A DNA stretch of 61,764 nt from Candidatus Borkfalkia faecipullorum. Lineage in GTDB: Bacteria > Bacillota > Clostridia > Christensenellales > Borkfalkiaceae. Below the pieces are notes generated by a model, which saw only the letters and a list, made by a program, of their open reading frames with translations, searched no databases and had not been told where the DNA came from. The stretch is from NCBI GenBank assembly GCA_019114245.1, contig DXFX01000070.1, positions 1-61,764 of the forward strand, in the 5' to 3' direction. This document shows positions 9,668 through 18,258 of the stretch, piece by piece (the first letter of the stretch is position 1; every line of letters starts with the position of its first letter). A program made the translations under genes and the position numbers.

Positions 9668-9745
9668 CGCACCTTCCGCGGGCGGCATCGCGCCCTGCCG
9701 AAGGTGCAAAAGTTGGCCTTTTTGCCGCGGACGGCAAAGGGCCTG
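9668..9745 (-). promoter_or_regulatory. Folded 5' leader of the 655-residue lipoprotein gene
   Basis: The roughly 215-nt leader contains two strong hairpins. One (9668-9706) has arms GCACCTTC/GAAGGTGC extended by GC-rich pairs and ends about 10 nt before the ribosome binding site. The other (9715-9743) pairs GGCCTTTTTGCCG with CGGCAAAGGGCC. No known riboswitch was recognised. Confidence 0.5.
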
Positions 9746-9870
9746 TATTGCAGCGTGCTGTCTGCACGTAGCAGTTTTCCCCTGTCTTCCCGCAGAAAGG
9801 CATTCCTTTCCCCCTGTTACAAACAGAGCATAAAGGGAATTTATAAATAAAGTAATCACTTTATATTCAA

Positions 9871-9899
9871 AGTATACATGATTTCACTTGGATTGTCAA
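9871..9899 (-). promoter_or_regulatory. Consensus-like promoter of the 655-residue lipoprotein gene
   Basis: On the minus strand TTGACA (9899-9894), a 17-bp spacer and TATACT (9876-9871). The predicted transcript starts near 9864, giving a leader of about 215 nt. Confidence 0.85.
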
Positions 9900-10761
9900 G
9901 ACAAAAGCCGAAAAAAGCGGGATAATTTTCCCCTGTCTGTACATTCTTTGCAGCAATTTCTCCCCGAAAACCGCATAACGTATCCCCTTTTTTCGTACAG
10001 CCGCTTTCAAAGCCCTGTACGCCGTGCAAATTTTTGCGCGGCTGTCTCCCAAAACAGGAGAATGCCGCGTGCCGCTCCATGCCGCCCTTTCCGATCCGTG
10101 TTTGCCGTGCGGAATTGATCAGACTTTTCTTCCGCCAACGGCCGAGAATGATACGACCGCCCTCCTGTCATACATATGCGCCGCGGCAATGGTTTGCCAC
10201 CTTGCAGTCATAAAATCCGACACCAGAGCCGACGATGCGGGAATGTGTTTGCCGGCGACAATATACACGACATGAAAACAAAAAATACAGGCAAAAGAGC
10301 AGGCTGTATGGGATCTTGCAGGATTTTTCATCATAACCTGACAAGAGGATAAAATGTAACAAGTAATACAGGCACGCGCGGAGCAGACACCCGCCGAAAG
10401 AAGATGCCGCGCGGCGGGCTCGGCAAGGGAGCGGTAAACGAGGTAAAAAAGATTTGCGGAATTGCACGAAGAACTGCGTTCAACGGACAAAAGACAGGCA
10501 CGCGCGGAGCAGACGCCTGCCATGCGGGATGGATGCGGGATGGATGCGGAACGGCGCAGGAAGGCCTGTAATGCGCAAATAAATTGCAATAAGCGGCACA
10601 AGCAGGCGCGGAGTCGAGGACGCATTTTGGGCGCGTAAGCGGGCTTACACGGCGCGAAACGGAGAAGCCCTTTAATGATGCGAATGGAAGGAAACTTCGG
10701 CACACGGGGCAAATACGGGCCAAATACGGGCCAAATACGGACAAAAGAAAGCGGAGATCGC
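9900..10761. repeat. Noncoding stretch with direct and tandem repeats
   Basis: About 0.9 kb with no convincing gene: open frames here have no ribosome binding site and odd Cys/Arg/Pro-rich translations. It holds a 21-bp exact direct repeat (10368-10388 and 10494-10514, beginning ACAGGCACGCG), a short tandem run of GGATGGATGCG-like units near 10523-10550, three copies of an 11-bp unit GGCCAAATACG near 10708-10740, and at 10391-10417 a 24/27-match copy of the palindromic sequence at 7636-7662. Confidence 0.6.
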
Positions 10762-10807
10762 AAAAAACGGAGCGGGGCGCCCGCCGCAATGCGGCGGGCG
10801 CCCCGCT
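10762..10807 (-). terminator. Terminator of the protease/opp operon
   Basis: A perfect 17-bp GC-rich stem (10771-10787 with 10791-10807) with a 3-nt loop. On the minus strand it is followed by CCGTTTTTTG. It starts 18 bp after the last stop codon of the operon. Confidence 0.92.
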
Positions 10808-10824
10808 TTGTTGATAAAACCCGT

Positions 10825-11064
10825 TTATCGGGCAAGGAGCATGAGAATGAGAAACAAAAGAGCAAGGATAAACAGGACGACGCACATGGGAAAAATCATC
10901 ATCTTTACGGCGGAAAAGTACGTTTTCATCTTTTCCCGAAAGGTGGAACGCGGCGCCCGAGGGGCATCCGGTTTGCGCGCGTGCGGAATGTTGGACATAT
11001 CCGCAATGGTGCTGTTGTCGTCATAATAAATGACTTTCTGCTTCTTTTGCTTCTTTTTAGACAT
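10825..11064 (-). CDS. Small single-pass membrane protein at the end of the opp operon
   Basis: The 79-residue product has a Lys-rich N-terminus (MSKKKQKKQK), a basic linker and one C-terminal membrane segment (about residues 53-76, MMIFPMCVVLFILALLFLIL). The ATG at 11064 shares one base with the TGA of the ATPase gene before it and has AGGAGG upstream, so translation is probably coupled. No family was recognised. Its place suggests an accessory of the peptide importer, but this rests on position only. Confidence 0.75.
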   Translation of the reverse strand: MSKKKQKKQKVIYYDDNSTIADMSNIPHARKPDAPRAPRSTFREKMKTYFSAVKMMIFPMCVVLFILALLFLILMLLAR

Positions 11065-12179
11065 CAGTCCTCCTGAGGATAGCAATGGCACGCAACAAAG
11101 TGCCCTTCCTCGTACTCTTTATACACGGGCGCAATGTGACTGCAGATCTCCATGGCGCGCGGGCAGCGAGTGTGGAACTTGCAGCCCATGGGCGGATTGG
11201 CGGGCGAAGGAATGTCACCCGAAAGCAGGATGCGCTCCACCTTTTCGTCCGGGTTGGGGTTGGGAACGGCGGAGAAAAGCGCCTGCGTGTACGGGTGCAG
11301 AGGGTTGTCGAAGATCCTCTTTTTGTCCCCGTACTCCATCATCGAACCGAGGTACATGACGCCGATCTTATCCGAAATGTGCTTGACGACGGACAGATCG
11401 TGCGAAATGAACAGGTATGTGAGGTGGCGTTCCTTCTGCAATTTTCTCAGAAGGTTGATGATCTGCGCCTGAATGGAAACGTCCAGCGCGGACACAGGCT
11501 CGTCGCAGACGATGAAGCTGGGGTTGACGACCAGGGCGCGCGCGATGCAGATACGCTGGCGCTGGCCGCCCGAAAATTCGTGCGGGTAGCGCTCGTAATA
11601 GTAATCGCGCAGGCCGCACTTGTCCATGACGGACAGGACGTAATCTTTCAGCTCCGACTTGGGGACGATCTTGTGGATCTTGGCCGCCTCGGCGAGGATG
11701 CCGCCCACCGTGCTGCGCGGAGGCAGCGAGGAATAGGGATCCTGAAAGACGATCTGCATTTTTGTGCGCAGGGGGCGCATCTGGGCAGAATTGAAGCCCG
11801 CGACGTCCGTGCCCTCAAAAAAGACCTGCCCCGACGTGGGATGATACAGATTGAGGATCGTTCTGCCCATCGTGGTTTTGCCGCAGCCCGATTCGCCGAC
11901 GATGCCCAGCGTTTCGCCGCGCTTGATCTTGAAAGACACGTCGTCCACTGCTTTGAGGGAGCTGAGCGGCTTGCCCGTGATGGTTTTTTTGAGCGTGAAG
12001 TATTTTTTGAGATGCCTGACCTCGAGAATGGCGTCCGGATCGGGCGGGAGAGCCTGGTCCTCGCGGGACTGCTCTTCCATGATCTCCACTTCCCTGGCGT
12101 GTTCGGCGGCGTCGTCGAAGGTGGAAAAATCCCATTCCTGCTCTTCGGAGGGCATAGCGTTGTTTTTATTTTCTTCCAT
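11064..12179 (-). CDS. oppF: Oligopeptide ABC importer, ATP-binding subunit (OppF type)
   Basis: The 371-residue protein is a full ABC ATPase: Walker A GESGCGKTT, Q-loop FQDPYSSL, signature FSGGQRQR, Walker B FIVCDEP, H-loop ISHD. A C-terminal oligopeptide/dipeptide transporter extension with HPYTQAL and the Cys-containing CKFHTRCPRA follows. It would power peptide import together with OppD. The start at 12179 follows GGAGGGG and lies one base after the stop of oppD; an upstream ATG-like extension overlaps oppD and was rejected. The N-terminal 45 residues are acidic and unusual for the family. Confidence 0.92.
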   Translation of the reverse strand: MEENKNNAMPSEEQEWDFSTFDDAAEHAREVEIMEEQSREDQALPPDPDAILEVRHLKKYFTLKKTITGKPLSSLKAVDDVSFKIKRGETLGIVGESGCGKTTMGRTILNLYHPTSGQVFFEGTDVAGFNSAQMRPLRTKMQIVFQDPYSSLPPRSTVGGILAEAAKIHKIVPKSELKDYVLSVMDKCGLRDYYYERYPHEFSGGQRQRICIARALVVNPSFIVCDEPVSALDVSIQAQIINLLRKLQKERHLTYLFISHDLSVVKHISDKIGVMYLGSMMEYGDKKRIFDNPLHPYTQALFSAVPNPNPDEKVERILLSGDIPSPANPPMGCKFHTRCPRAMEICSHIAPVYKEYEEGHFVACHCYPQED

Positions 12180-12180
12180 A

Positions 12181-13548
12181 TCAGCCCCTCCACTCCCGGT
12201 CGTCGTACAGATGGCACGCAACGTAATGCGTGGGACTAATCCTCGTCATCTTGGGATACTCGCCCGAACATTTTGCGATACAGCGGGAGCAGCGCTCCTT
12301 GAAGTAGCAGTAATCGGGCATATTGATGGGGTTAGGCACGTTACCGGGGATATTGAACAGTTGATCTACCGTGGAATTCATGGTAGGTTTGGATTTTTGC
12401 AGGCCCTGCGTGTAGGGATGGCAGGGATTGTGGAAAATTTCGGACGCGGTGCCGCGCTCGATGATCTTGCCCGCGTACATGACGACGACGTAGTCCGCCA
12501 TTTCCGCAATGACGCCCAGATCGTGCGTGATGAGCAGGATGGAACCGTTGATCTTGCGCTTCAGCTCGTTGAACAGGTTGAGGATCTGCGCCTGAATGGT
12601 GACGTCCAGAGCGGTGGTAGGCTCGTCCGCGATGATCAGCCGCGGCTCGCAGGCGAGCGCCATGGCGATCATGACGCGCTGGCGCATACCGCCCGAAAGC
12701 TCGTGCGGGAAGGATGCGTACACGCGCTCCGGCATGGCGATGCCGACGAGATTGAGCATCTCGATGGAGCGCTTTTTGGCAAACTCGCGCGTGGCGTCCG
12801 GGACGTGGATGAGGGTGACCTCGTCCAGCTGGTTGCCGATGGTGAACACGGGGTTGAGCGACGTCATGGGCTCCTGAAAGACCATGGACATCTGTCTGCC
12901 GCGCAGGCGGTACATCTCGTTGATGGGCATTTTGGCGATGTCGAAGACGTGTTCTTCCTTTTCGTACACGCCGATGCCGTTTTCGTCGCGCACCTGCACG
13001 GGGCGGGTGACGGGATTGCCGTACTTGTCCGTGCGGGGCTTGCCCGACTTATCGAGGACGGGTTCGTAGACGATCTCGCCCTTTTCGTCGCGCTGGTACA
13101 CGGGAATGTACTTGCCCTTTTCGTCGCGCTTGTAATCGAGCGCCTTGAAGCGGATGGAGCCGCTGACGATCTGGCCGGACGGGCCCTGCAGAAGGCGCAT
13201 GACGGACATGGAGGTGACGGATTTGCCGCAGCCAGATTCCCCCACGACGCCGACGGTGGAGTTCATGGGGACTTCAAAGCTGACGCCGTTGACCGCCTTG
13301 ACGACGCCCTGATCGGTAAAGAAGTAGGAGTGCAGATCCTCGATCTCGAGAATGTTGCCGTTGTCCTTCATTTCCGTCGTGTAGGCGGATACGGGAAGTT
13401 TGCGGCGCTTTGCCTGTTCGAGGCGGCGCATCTCCTTGTTGTTTGCCTTGGCGATCGCGCGGGCCTCTTTCCCCGTGAGATAATGACCGGAGGAAGCGGG
13501 TTTTTCCCCGCCTTCCTCTTTTTTCATAAACAGTTTTAATAACTTCAT
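12181..13548 (-). CDS. oppD: Oligopeptide ABC importer, ATP-binding subunit (OppD type) with an inserted segment
   Basis: The 455-residue ABC ATPase has Walker A GESGCGKS (103-110), Q-loop VFQEPMTSL (223-231), signature LSGGMRQR, Walker B LIIADEPTTALD, H-loop ITHD, and the Opp-type C-terminal region with HPYTQGL and CYFKERCSRC. It would couple ATP hydrolysis to peptide import with OppF. It is longer than the usual 320-350 residues because of a Lys/Arg-rich N-terminal extension and an insertion of about 65 residues (about 139-205) between Walker A and the Q-loop, built from repeats such as RDEKGKYIPV and RDEKGEIVYEP. Two bases separate the stop of oppC from this ATG. Confidence 0.92.
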   Translation of the reverse strand: MKLLKLFMKKEEGGEKPASSGHYLTGKEARAIAKANNKEMRRLEQAKRRKLPVSAYTTEMKDNGNILEIEDLHSYFFTDQGVVKAVNGVSFEVPMNSTVGVVGESGCGKSVTSMSVMRLLQGPSGQIVSGSIRFKALDYKRDEKGKYIPVYQRDEKGEIVYEPVLDKSGKPRTDKYGNPVTRPVQVRDENGIGVYEKEEHVFDIAKMPINEMYRLRGRQMSMVFQEPMTSLNPVFTIGNQLDEVTLIHVPDATREFAKKRSIEMLNLVGIAMPERVYASFPHELSGGMRQRVMIAMALACEPRLIIADEPTTALDVTIQAQILNLFNELKRKINGSILLITHDLGVIAEMADYVVVMYAGKIIERGTASEIFHNPCHPYTQGLQKSKPTMNSTVDQLFNIPGNVPNPINMPDYCYFKERCSRCIAKCSGEYPKMTRISPTHYVACHLYDDREWRG

Positions 13549-13550
13549 GC

Positions 13551-14630
13551 CTATCGCCTCTGTTTGGGATCGAGAGCGTCGCGCAGCCCGTCGCCGATAA
13601 AGTTAAAGCCGAGCACGGCAATGACGATGCAAACGCCCGAAGGCACCCAGACGCTGGGGTAATTTTGCAGAATGTCGCTGCGGCGGGAAATGACCTCGAC
13701 CATGGTGCCCCACGACGCGTAAGGGATCTGCACGCCCAGGCCCAGGTAGGAAAGTGTGGATTCGTACAGGATCATGCTGCCCAGAGAGAGCGTCATGGTG
13801 ACGAGGATCTGCGGCAGAACGTTGGGGATAAGGTGTTTGAAGATGCGGCGCATGGTGGAATAGCCCATCGCTTCGGCGGCGACCATGTATTCCTGCTCGC
13901 GCAGGTACAAAATCTGTCCGCGCACGAGGCGCGCCATGCCCGTCCACGACCATAGGGAGACCAGCCCCATCAACAGGTAAATGTAGTATTGCGGCAAAAC
14001 TCCGTTTGCGTCGAGCACGGTACCCAGAATGAGCATGAGCGGCAGCGTGGGGAAACACATGAGGATGTCGCACAATCGCATGATGATGTTATCGACGATG
14101 CCGCCGTAGAAGCCCGCTATGCCGCCCAAAACGATACCGATGAAGGAAATTAAGAACACCGCGAGAAAGCTGAGCGTGAGCGAGAGCCTTCCGCCGTACA
14201 TCAGGCGGGTGAATACGTCCATGCCCTGTTCGTCCGTGCCGAGCAGATGATTTGGAGAGGGAGAAGCGAGGGCGTTGATGGATTCGTGCGTGATGATGAG
14301 CTGGACAAAGTCGTTGTCCTCATCCTCGACGTCGTATTGGGTGTACGTATCGGCGCCCGTTCTGTCCACCTCGATCTCGCCCCACGCCCTGTAAACGACG
14401 GGGCCGAGCCAGCTGAACAGAATGAGGAACGCGAGCATGACGATGCCGGCGATGGAGAGCTTGGAGCGGAAAAACCTCCGCAGGACCATGCGCATCGGCG
14501 ACATGAGTTTGATGTTTTTATCGAGAGGAGTTTCGCTGTCGGCGATCTCCGCCGCTTCCGGTTCGTCCATTCCGACGGCCGCTTCCGCGAGCGCCTCCTC
14601 CCTTTCCAGTTCTTCTTTGTTGATTTCCAT
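13551..14630 (-). CDS. oppC: Oligopeptide ABC importer, permease subunit (OppC type)
   Basis: The 359-residue membrane protein has a long acidic cytoplasmic N-terminus, a first membrane segment at about 54-75 (FRSKLSIAGIVMLAFLILFSW) and about five more after an extracellular loop. The permease EAA loop reads EYMVAAEAMGYSTMRRIFKHLIPN, and the C-terminal NFIGDGLRDALDPK is characteristic of OppC/DppC. It would form the inner-membrane channel with OppB. GGGGGG lies upstream of the ATG. The extracellular loop between the first two segments (about 80-125) is longer than usual. Confidence 0.92.
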   Translation of the reverse strand: MEINKEELEREEALAEAAVGMDEPEAAEIADSETPLDKNIKLMSPMRMVLRRFFRSKLSIAGIVMLAFLILFSWLGPVVYRAWGEIEVDRTGADTYTQYDVEDEDNDFVQLIITHESINALASPSPNHLLGTDEQGMDVFTRLMYGGRLSLTLSFLAVFLISFIGIVLGGIAGFYGGIVDNIIMRLCDILMCFPTLPLMLILGTVLDANGVLPQYYIYLLMGLVSLWSWTGMARLVRGQILYLREQEYMVAAEAMGYSTMRRIFKHLIPNVLPQILVTMTLSLGSMILYESTLSYLGLGVQIPYASWGTMVEVISRRSDILQNYPSVWVPSGVCIVIAVLGFNFIGDGLRDALDPKQRR

Positions 14631-14639
14631 ATTGCCCCC

Positions 14640-15626
14640 CTACGCGAGTTTGACGCGCGGATCTACGATGGCGTACATCAGGTCTGCCAACAGGACGCCC
14701 AGCACGGACAGGCAGGCAAGGAACATATTGTACGTCATGATGACGGGAATGTCCCCCTGCTGCATGGCATTGAGGGCGTAGCTGCCGATACCCGTCAGGC
14801 TGAACACCTGCTCGGTGATCATGGCGCCGCTGAACAGCGACGGGATGAGGCCGGCAAGGCTGGTGACCAGCGGGATCATCGTGTTGCGGAACGCGTGCTT
14901 GTAGATGACACTGCGCTCGTTCAGGCCCTTGGCGCGCGCGGTACGGATATAGTCGGAGTTGAGCACTTCGAGCATATTCGTACGCGTCATGCGCATACGG
15001 GCGCCGATACTGAGGATGACGACGGTGAGAATAGGCAGCACCATGTGCCACAGATAGTCGCCGACCGCCTGGATGCCGGTAAGCGTGGAGCCTGCCGACG
15101 TCATGCCCGAAACGGGAAGCCAGCCGAGTTTGTTGGCAAAAATGTCTTTGAGCATCTGCCCGAAGAAGAAAGACGGCAGAGATATGCCGATGAGCACGAG
15201 CACCGTGACGACATAGTCGCGCACGGAATACTGGTGCGTCGCCGCCGTGATGCCGAGCGGAATGGCAATGAGAAATTCAAAGACGGTTGCCACCGCCGCG
15301 ACAAAGAACGAAGTGCCGATCCTGTCCGCGCTGAAAATTTCGCTCAGCACGGGGCGCTGGCTGATGAAGCTGCTGCCGAAATCGCCGCTGAACACGTTGC
15401 CCAGCCAGGTGAAGTAGCCGACGAAGATGTTGCCGTCCAGACCGTAAGTGCGGTACATCTGACGGATGAATTCTTCGCTGACCTCACTGCCGTTTTGCAC
15501 GAGGTTGAGGATCCTGTTTTCGACGAAGTCGGTAGGCATACAGCGCAGAAGCACGTACAGAATGACGGAAACGCCCAGCAGCAGGAAAATGGAAATAATG
15601 ATTCTTTTGACGATATATTTCAGCAT
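14640..15626 (-). CDS. oppB: Oligopeptide ABC importer, permease subunit (OppB type)
   Basis: The 328-residue protein begins with the OppB/DppB-like MLKYIVKRIIISIFLLLGVSV, has about six membrane segments, and carries the EAA motif region YIRTARAKGLNERSVIYKHAFRN. The end DLMYAIVDPRVKLA matches the family. It pairs with OppC to form the translocation path. It lies 19 bases after oppA and 9 bases before oppC, inside the operon. The ribosome binding site is weak (CGGAT). Confidence 0.93.
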   Translation of the reverse strand: MLKYIVKRIIISIFLLLGVSVILYVLLRCMPTDFVENRILNLVQNGSEVSEEFIRQMYRTYGLDGNIFVGYFTWLGNVFSGDFGSSFISQRPVLSEIFSADRIGTSFFVAAVATVFEFLIAIPLGITAATHQYSVRDYVVTVLVLIGISLPSFFFGQMLKDIFANKLGWLPVSGMTSAGSTLTGIQAVGDYLWHMVLPILTVVILSIGARMRMTRTNMLEVLNSDYIRTARAKGLNERSVIYKHAFRNTMIPLVTSLAGLIPSLFSGAMITEQVFSLTGIGSYALNAMQQGDIPVIMTYNMFLACLSVLGVLLADLMYAIVDPRVKLA

Positions 15627-15645
15627 ATCCGTTTACCGTCCCGCC

Positions 15646-18258
15646 TTATCTGGCGAGGAGTTCGAGTTCCCAGACCTTTTCCAGCGGCGAAGAATAAGGG
15701 TTGACGTCGTTGTTGAAGCCGGAAACGGTCTTGCTGTTGTAAGCGAACAGCTCCTTTCTCTGGTAAACGGGGAGTTCGACGGCGAGGTCGAGCACGAGGC
15801 TCATTGCCTGCTTGTACAGAGGCTCTCTGTACGTTTTGTCCATGGATTCTCTCGCGTCGTCGATGATGCCGCTGAGTTCGCGGATGACGCCGTACTCATA
15901 GCTGTAAAGGGTGGTGTTGCTCTTGATCTCGCGGTAGCCCCAGGCATACACGGAAGTAGCCGTGGAGTTCATGTGGTAGACCTGGTACATATCCGGGTCG
16001 ATGGTGGAACCCCATGCCGCCGCCCACACTTCGAGGGAGCCGGTGGCAAGCCTTGTAAGAGCCTGGGAGTCCGCTTTGAGTTCGATGCTCCAACCCATGT
16101 CGCTGAGGATCTCCTGCGCCTGACGGAACACGTTGTAGCAAGGGTGTTCGGTGATGGACGCGCCCGCGATGGTGAAGGTGATGCTCAGCTGAGAATCTCC
16201 CGCGCTGACGCCTGCGGCGTTCATGTATTCGGTGATCTTCTGCCTTGCGGCCGCTTCTCCCGTCCACTGCGTGTAAGGGTGGCCGTTCTGTTCGGAAGTG
16301 ACGCCGTCATCCTCGAAGGGATACGCCCAGCTGACGCGGGACATAGGCCAGTCGATGGTGACGCAGGTACCTGCCTGGTAGTAAGCGGTTGCCAGCGCGG
16401 TGTTCATGGCCGACATGATGGCGCGGCGGATGTTGACGTTGGGAACTTTGCCCGCGTTGATACCGATGTAGCCGTAGCCGAGCTGCCAGGTATCCAGGGA
16501 GACGAACCCTTTGTCCTCCATGGAGGAGAGACGGTCTGCATTGTCCTTCGTGAACTGCGGCACGACGTAGTCCACTGCGCCGCTGGAAAGGACGTCGATA
16601 GCGTCGGAAGAGCTGACCACCTGCATACGCAGTTTGTCCGCCTTGACGTCGAACATGAAGTTGTCGTTGGCCTTGAAGTAGACGACGTTCTGGCTCCAGA
16701 ATGCCGAACCTTCGGGCTGATCGCTGTTGTTGCGGTCGGTTGCCGCATACGGGCCTGCGCCGACGGGCACTTCGACGTGCTCGCGGGACTGGATGACCGT
16801 CTGCTGGAAGTCGGAGGAAGCGTAATCGACGCCGAACTGGTCGTTGGCGATGTCGATCGTCCTGCCGTCGGGGTGTTCCGCATCCGCGGTGTAGTAATGC
16901 GCGGGCGCGACGGTGAACCCGAAGTTATAGATGGCCTTGGGGTCGGTGCCGTTGACGGTGATCTGCAGTACGTCGTACTCGTCCGAAGAGACGGTGGTGC
17001 CGTCCGCGTTGTGATCGTGCGCGACCGTGTAATCCTTGCCGTCTACGCTGACCTTGGCTGTGTTGGTGGTGTGGCCGAGGGAAACGACGCCGGAGATGTT
17101 GGGATAGAGAAGTTTCCCGTCGTCGCCGAGGTTGTTGCGCAGGATGATACCCGTTGCATCCGCCGCGTACAGCGTCTGCAGCGTGCCTGCCGTGCCCCAC
17201 TGGGTGAGGATGTTGTTCAGGCCGGAAGTGACCGTGTCGTTGTACACGCGCTCGATGGCAGCTTCACGCGTGGTGTAATTGTTGACGATGCTCGCGTTGT
17301 CGAACTTTTCCACGACCGTCTTGTCTTCCCTGCCGTTTACTTTCTTGTAGACGGGGGTGATATAGCCCTCATACAGGAAGAACTTGAAGATGTCGTTGTC
17401 GACCTGATCTTTCCAGTCTTTCCAGGGAGCGGTAGTCGTGTCGTAAGACTCGAGCGCCGCGATGTAGTCGGATTCCAGCTCCTCTTTGAAGGTTTCGAGG
17501 GTGGTGTCGTAATCGGCGAGCAGCTGTTTGCGGTAGTCCTCCACCGTCCAGGTCTTCTGCTCCGTTTCGGTGGCGACTGCGTCCATATACCCTTCCCTCA
17601 CCGTCCAGCCGTTGATGGCCGCGCGCATCTCTTCCTCGGTGAGGCTGTACGAAGAGGAAGTGGATGAGAGCTGACCGTTGATCTCGTAGATGTCCACCAT
17701 TTCGAGGATACGCACGAGCGCCATGCCTGCCGCCTGCGAGGAGATCTGCGATTCCGTTTCGCCGTCGTCGCCAGACTGGTTGGTCTGCGTCCTGTACTGG
17801 GACAGGCCCTCGATGTCGATGGAATACATGGTGGAAGAACCCGTATAGACGGGGTCGAGGTATTCGTAGATGTTGAACATGACGTCGTTCATCGTGAGGG
17901 GCTTGCCGTCCGAGAACTTGAGTCCGTTTTTGATGACGAAGGTGTAGACGGTTTTGGCGTCCTCCCCGGAGCCGTTGATGACGTAGTCGAACGCCTTGAC
18001 GACGGTGCTCTCGTCATCTCCCGCGACCGGGTTGCCTTCTTTATCCGTGCCGAGCATTCCGATCTGCGTCATTCCCACGACGTCCATATCCGTACCGGAC
18101 GTGGCGTAGAAGGGATTGAACAGTCCGCTCAGTTCTTCCGTCATGATGACGATACTGTCCTTTTTTTTGCTGCAAGCAGTGAGCGGAAGAACGATGCCCG
18201 CCATGAGAAGGACGCTCATGAGCATCGCCAGCACTCCCTTTGTTCTGCGTTTAAGCAT
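15646..18258 (-). CDS. oppA: Oligopeptide-binding lipoprotein (OppA type, SBP_bac_5), enlarged
   Basis: The 870-residue protein has a lipobox (PLTAC, Cys29) and family-5 solute-binding features: VIKNGLKFSDGKPLTMNDVMFNI near 110-130, the lobe region NVRRAIMSAMN-like GKVPNVNIRRAIMSAMN, and late SWSIELKADSQALTRL. It should capture peptides outside the cell and deliver them to OppBC. It is about 300 residues longer than typical OppA; the extra length lies mainly in the Glu/Asp/Tyr-rich middle (about 200-350). AGGAGGAAACAA precedes the ATG, which overlaps the end of the upstream gene by 8 bases, so translation is probably coupled. Confidence 0.9.
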   Translation of the reverse strand: MLKRRTKGVLAMLMSVLLMAGIVLPLTACSKKKDSIVIMTEELSGLFNPFYATSGTDMDVVGMTQIGMLGTDKEGNPVAGDDESTVVKAFDYVINGSGEDAKTVYTFVIKNGLKFSDGKPLTMNDVMFNIYEYLDPVYTGSSTMYSIDIEGLSQYRTQTNQSGDDGETESQISSQAAGMALVRILEMVDIYEINGQLSSTSSSYSLTEEEMRAAINGWTVREGYMDAVATETEQKTWTVEDYRKQLLADYDTTLETFKEELESDYIAALESYDTTTAPWKDWKDQVDNDIFKFFLYEGYITPVYKKVNGREDKTVVEKFDNASIVNNYTTREAAIERVYNDTVTSGLNNILTQWGTAGTLQTLYAADATGIILRNNLGDDGKLLYPNISGVVSLGHTTNTAKVSVDGKDYTVAHDHNADGTTVSSDEYDVLQITVNGTDPKAIYNFGFTVAPAHYYTADAEHPDGRTIDIANDQFGVDYASSDFQQTVIQSREHVEVPVGAGPYAATDRNNSDQPEGSAFWSQNVVYFKANDNFMFDVKADKLRMQVVSSSDAIDVLSSGAVDYVVPQFTKDNADRLSSMEDKGFVSLDTWQLGYGYIGINAGKVPNVNIRRAIMSAMNTALATAYYQAGTCVTIDWPMSRVSWAYPFEDDGVTSEQNGHPYTQWTGEAAARQKITEYMNAAGVSAGDSQLSITFTIAGASITEHPCYNVFRQAQEILSDMGWSIELKADSQALTRLATGSLEVWAAAWGSTIDPDMYQVYHMNSTATSVYAWGYREIKSNTTLYSYEYGVIRELSGIIDDARESMDKTYREPLYKQAMSLVLDLAVELPVYQRKELFAYNSKTVSGFNNDVNPYSSPLEKVWELELLAR

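Noticed and set aside
10119..10885. Overlapping open frames in the 10-kb gene-free stretch
   Set aside because: No ribosome binding site, Cys/Arg/Pro-rich translations, and the sequence is full of repeats and a terminator.
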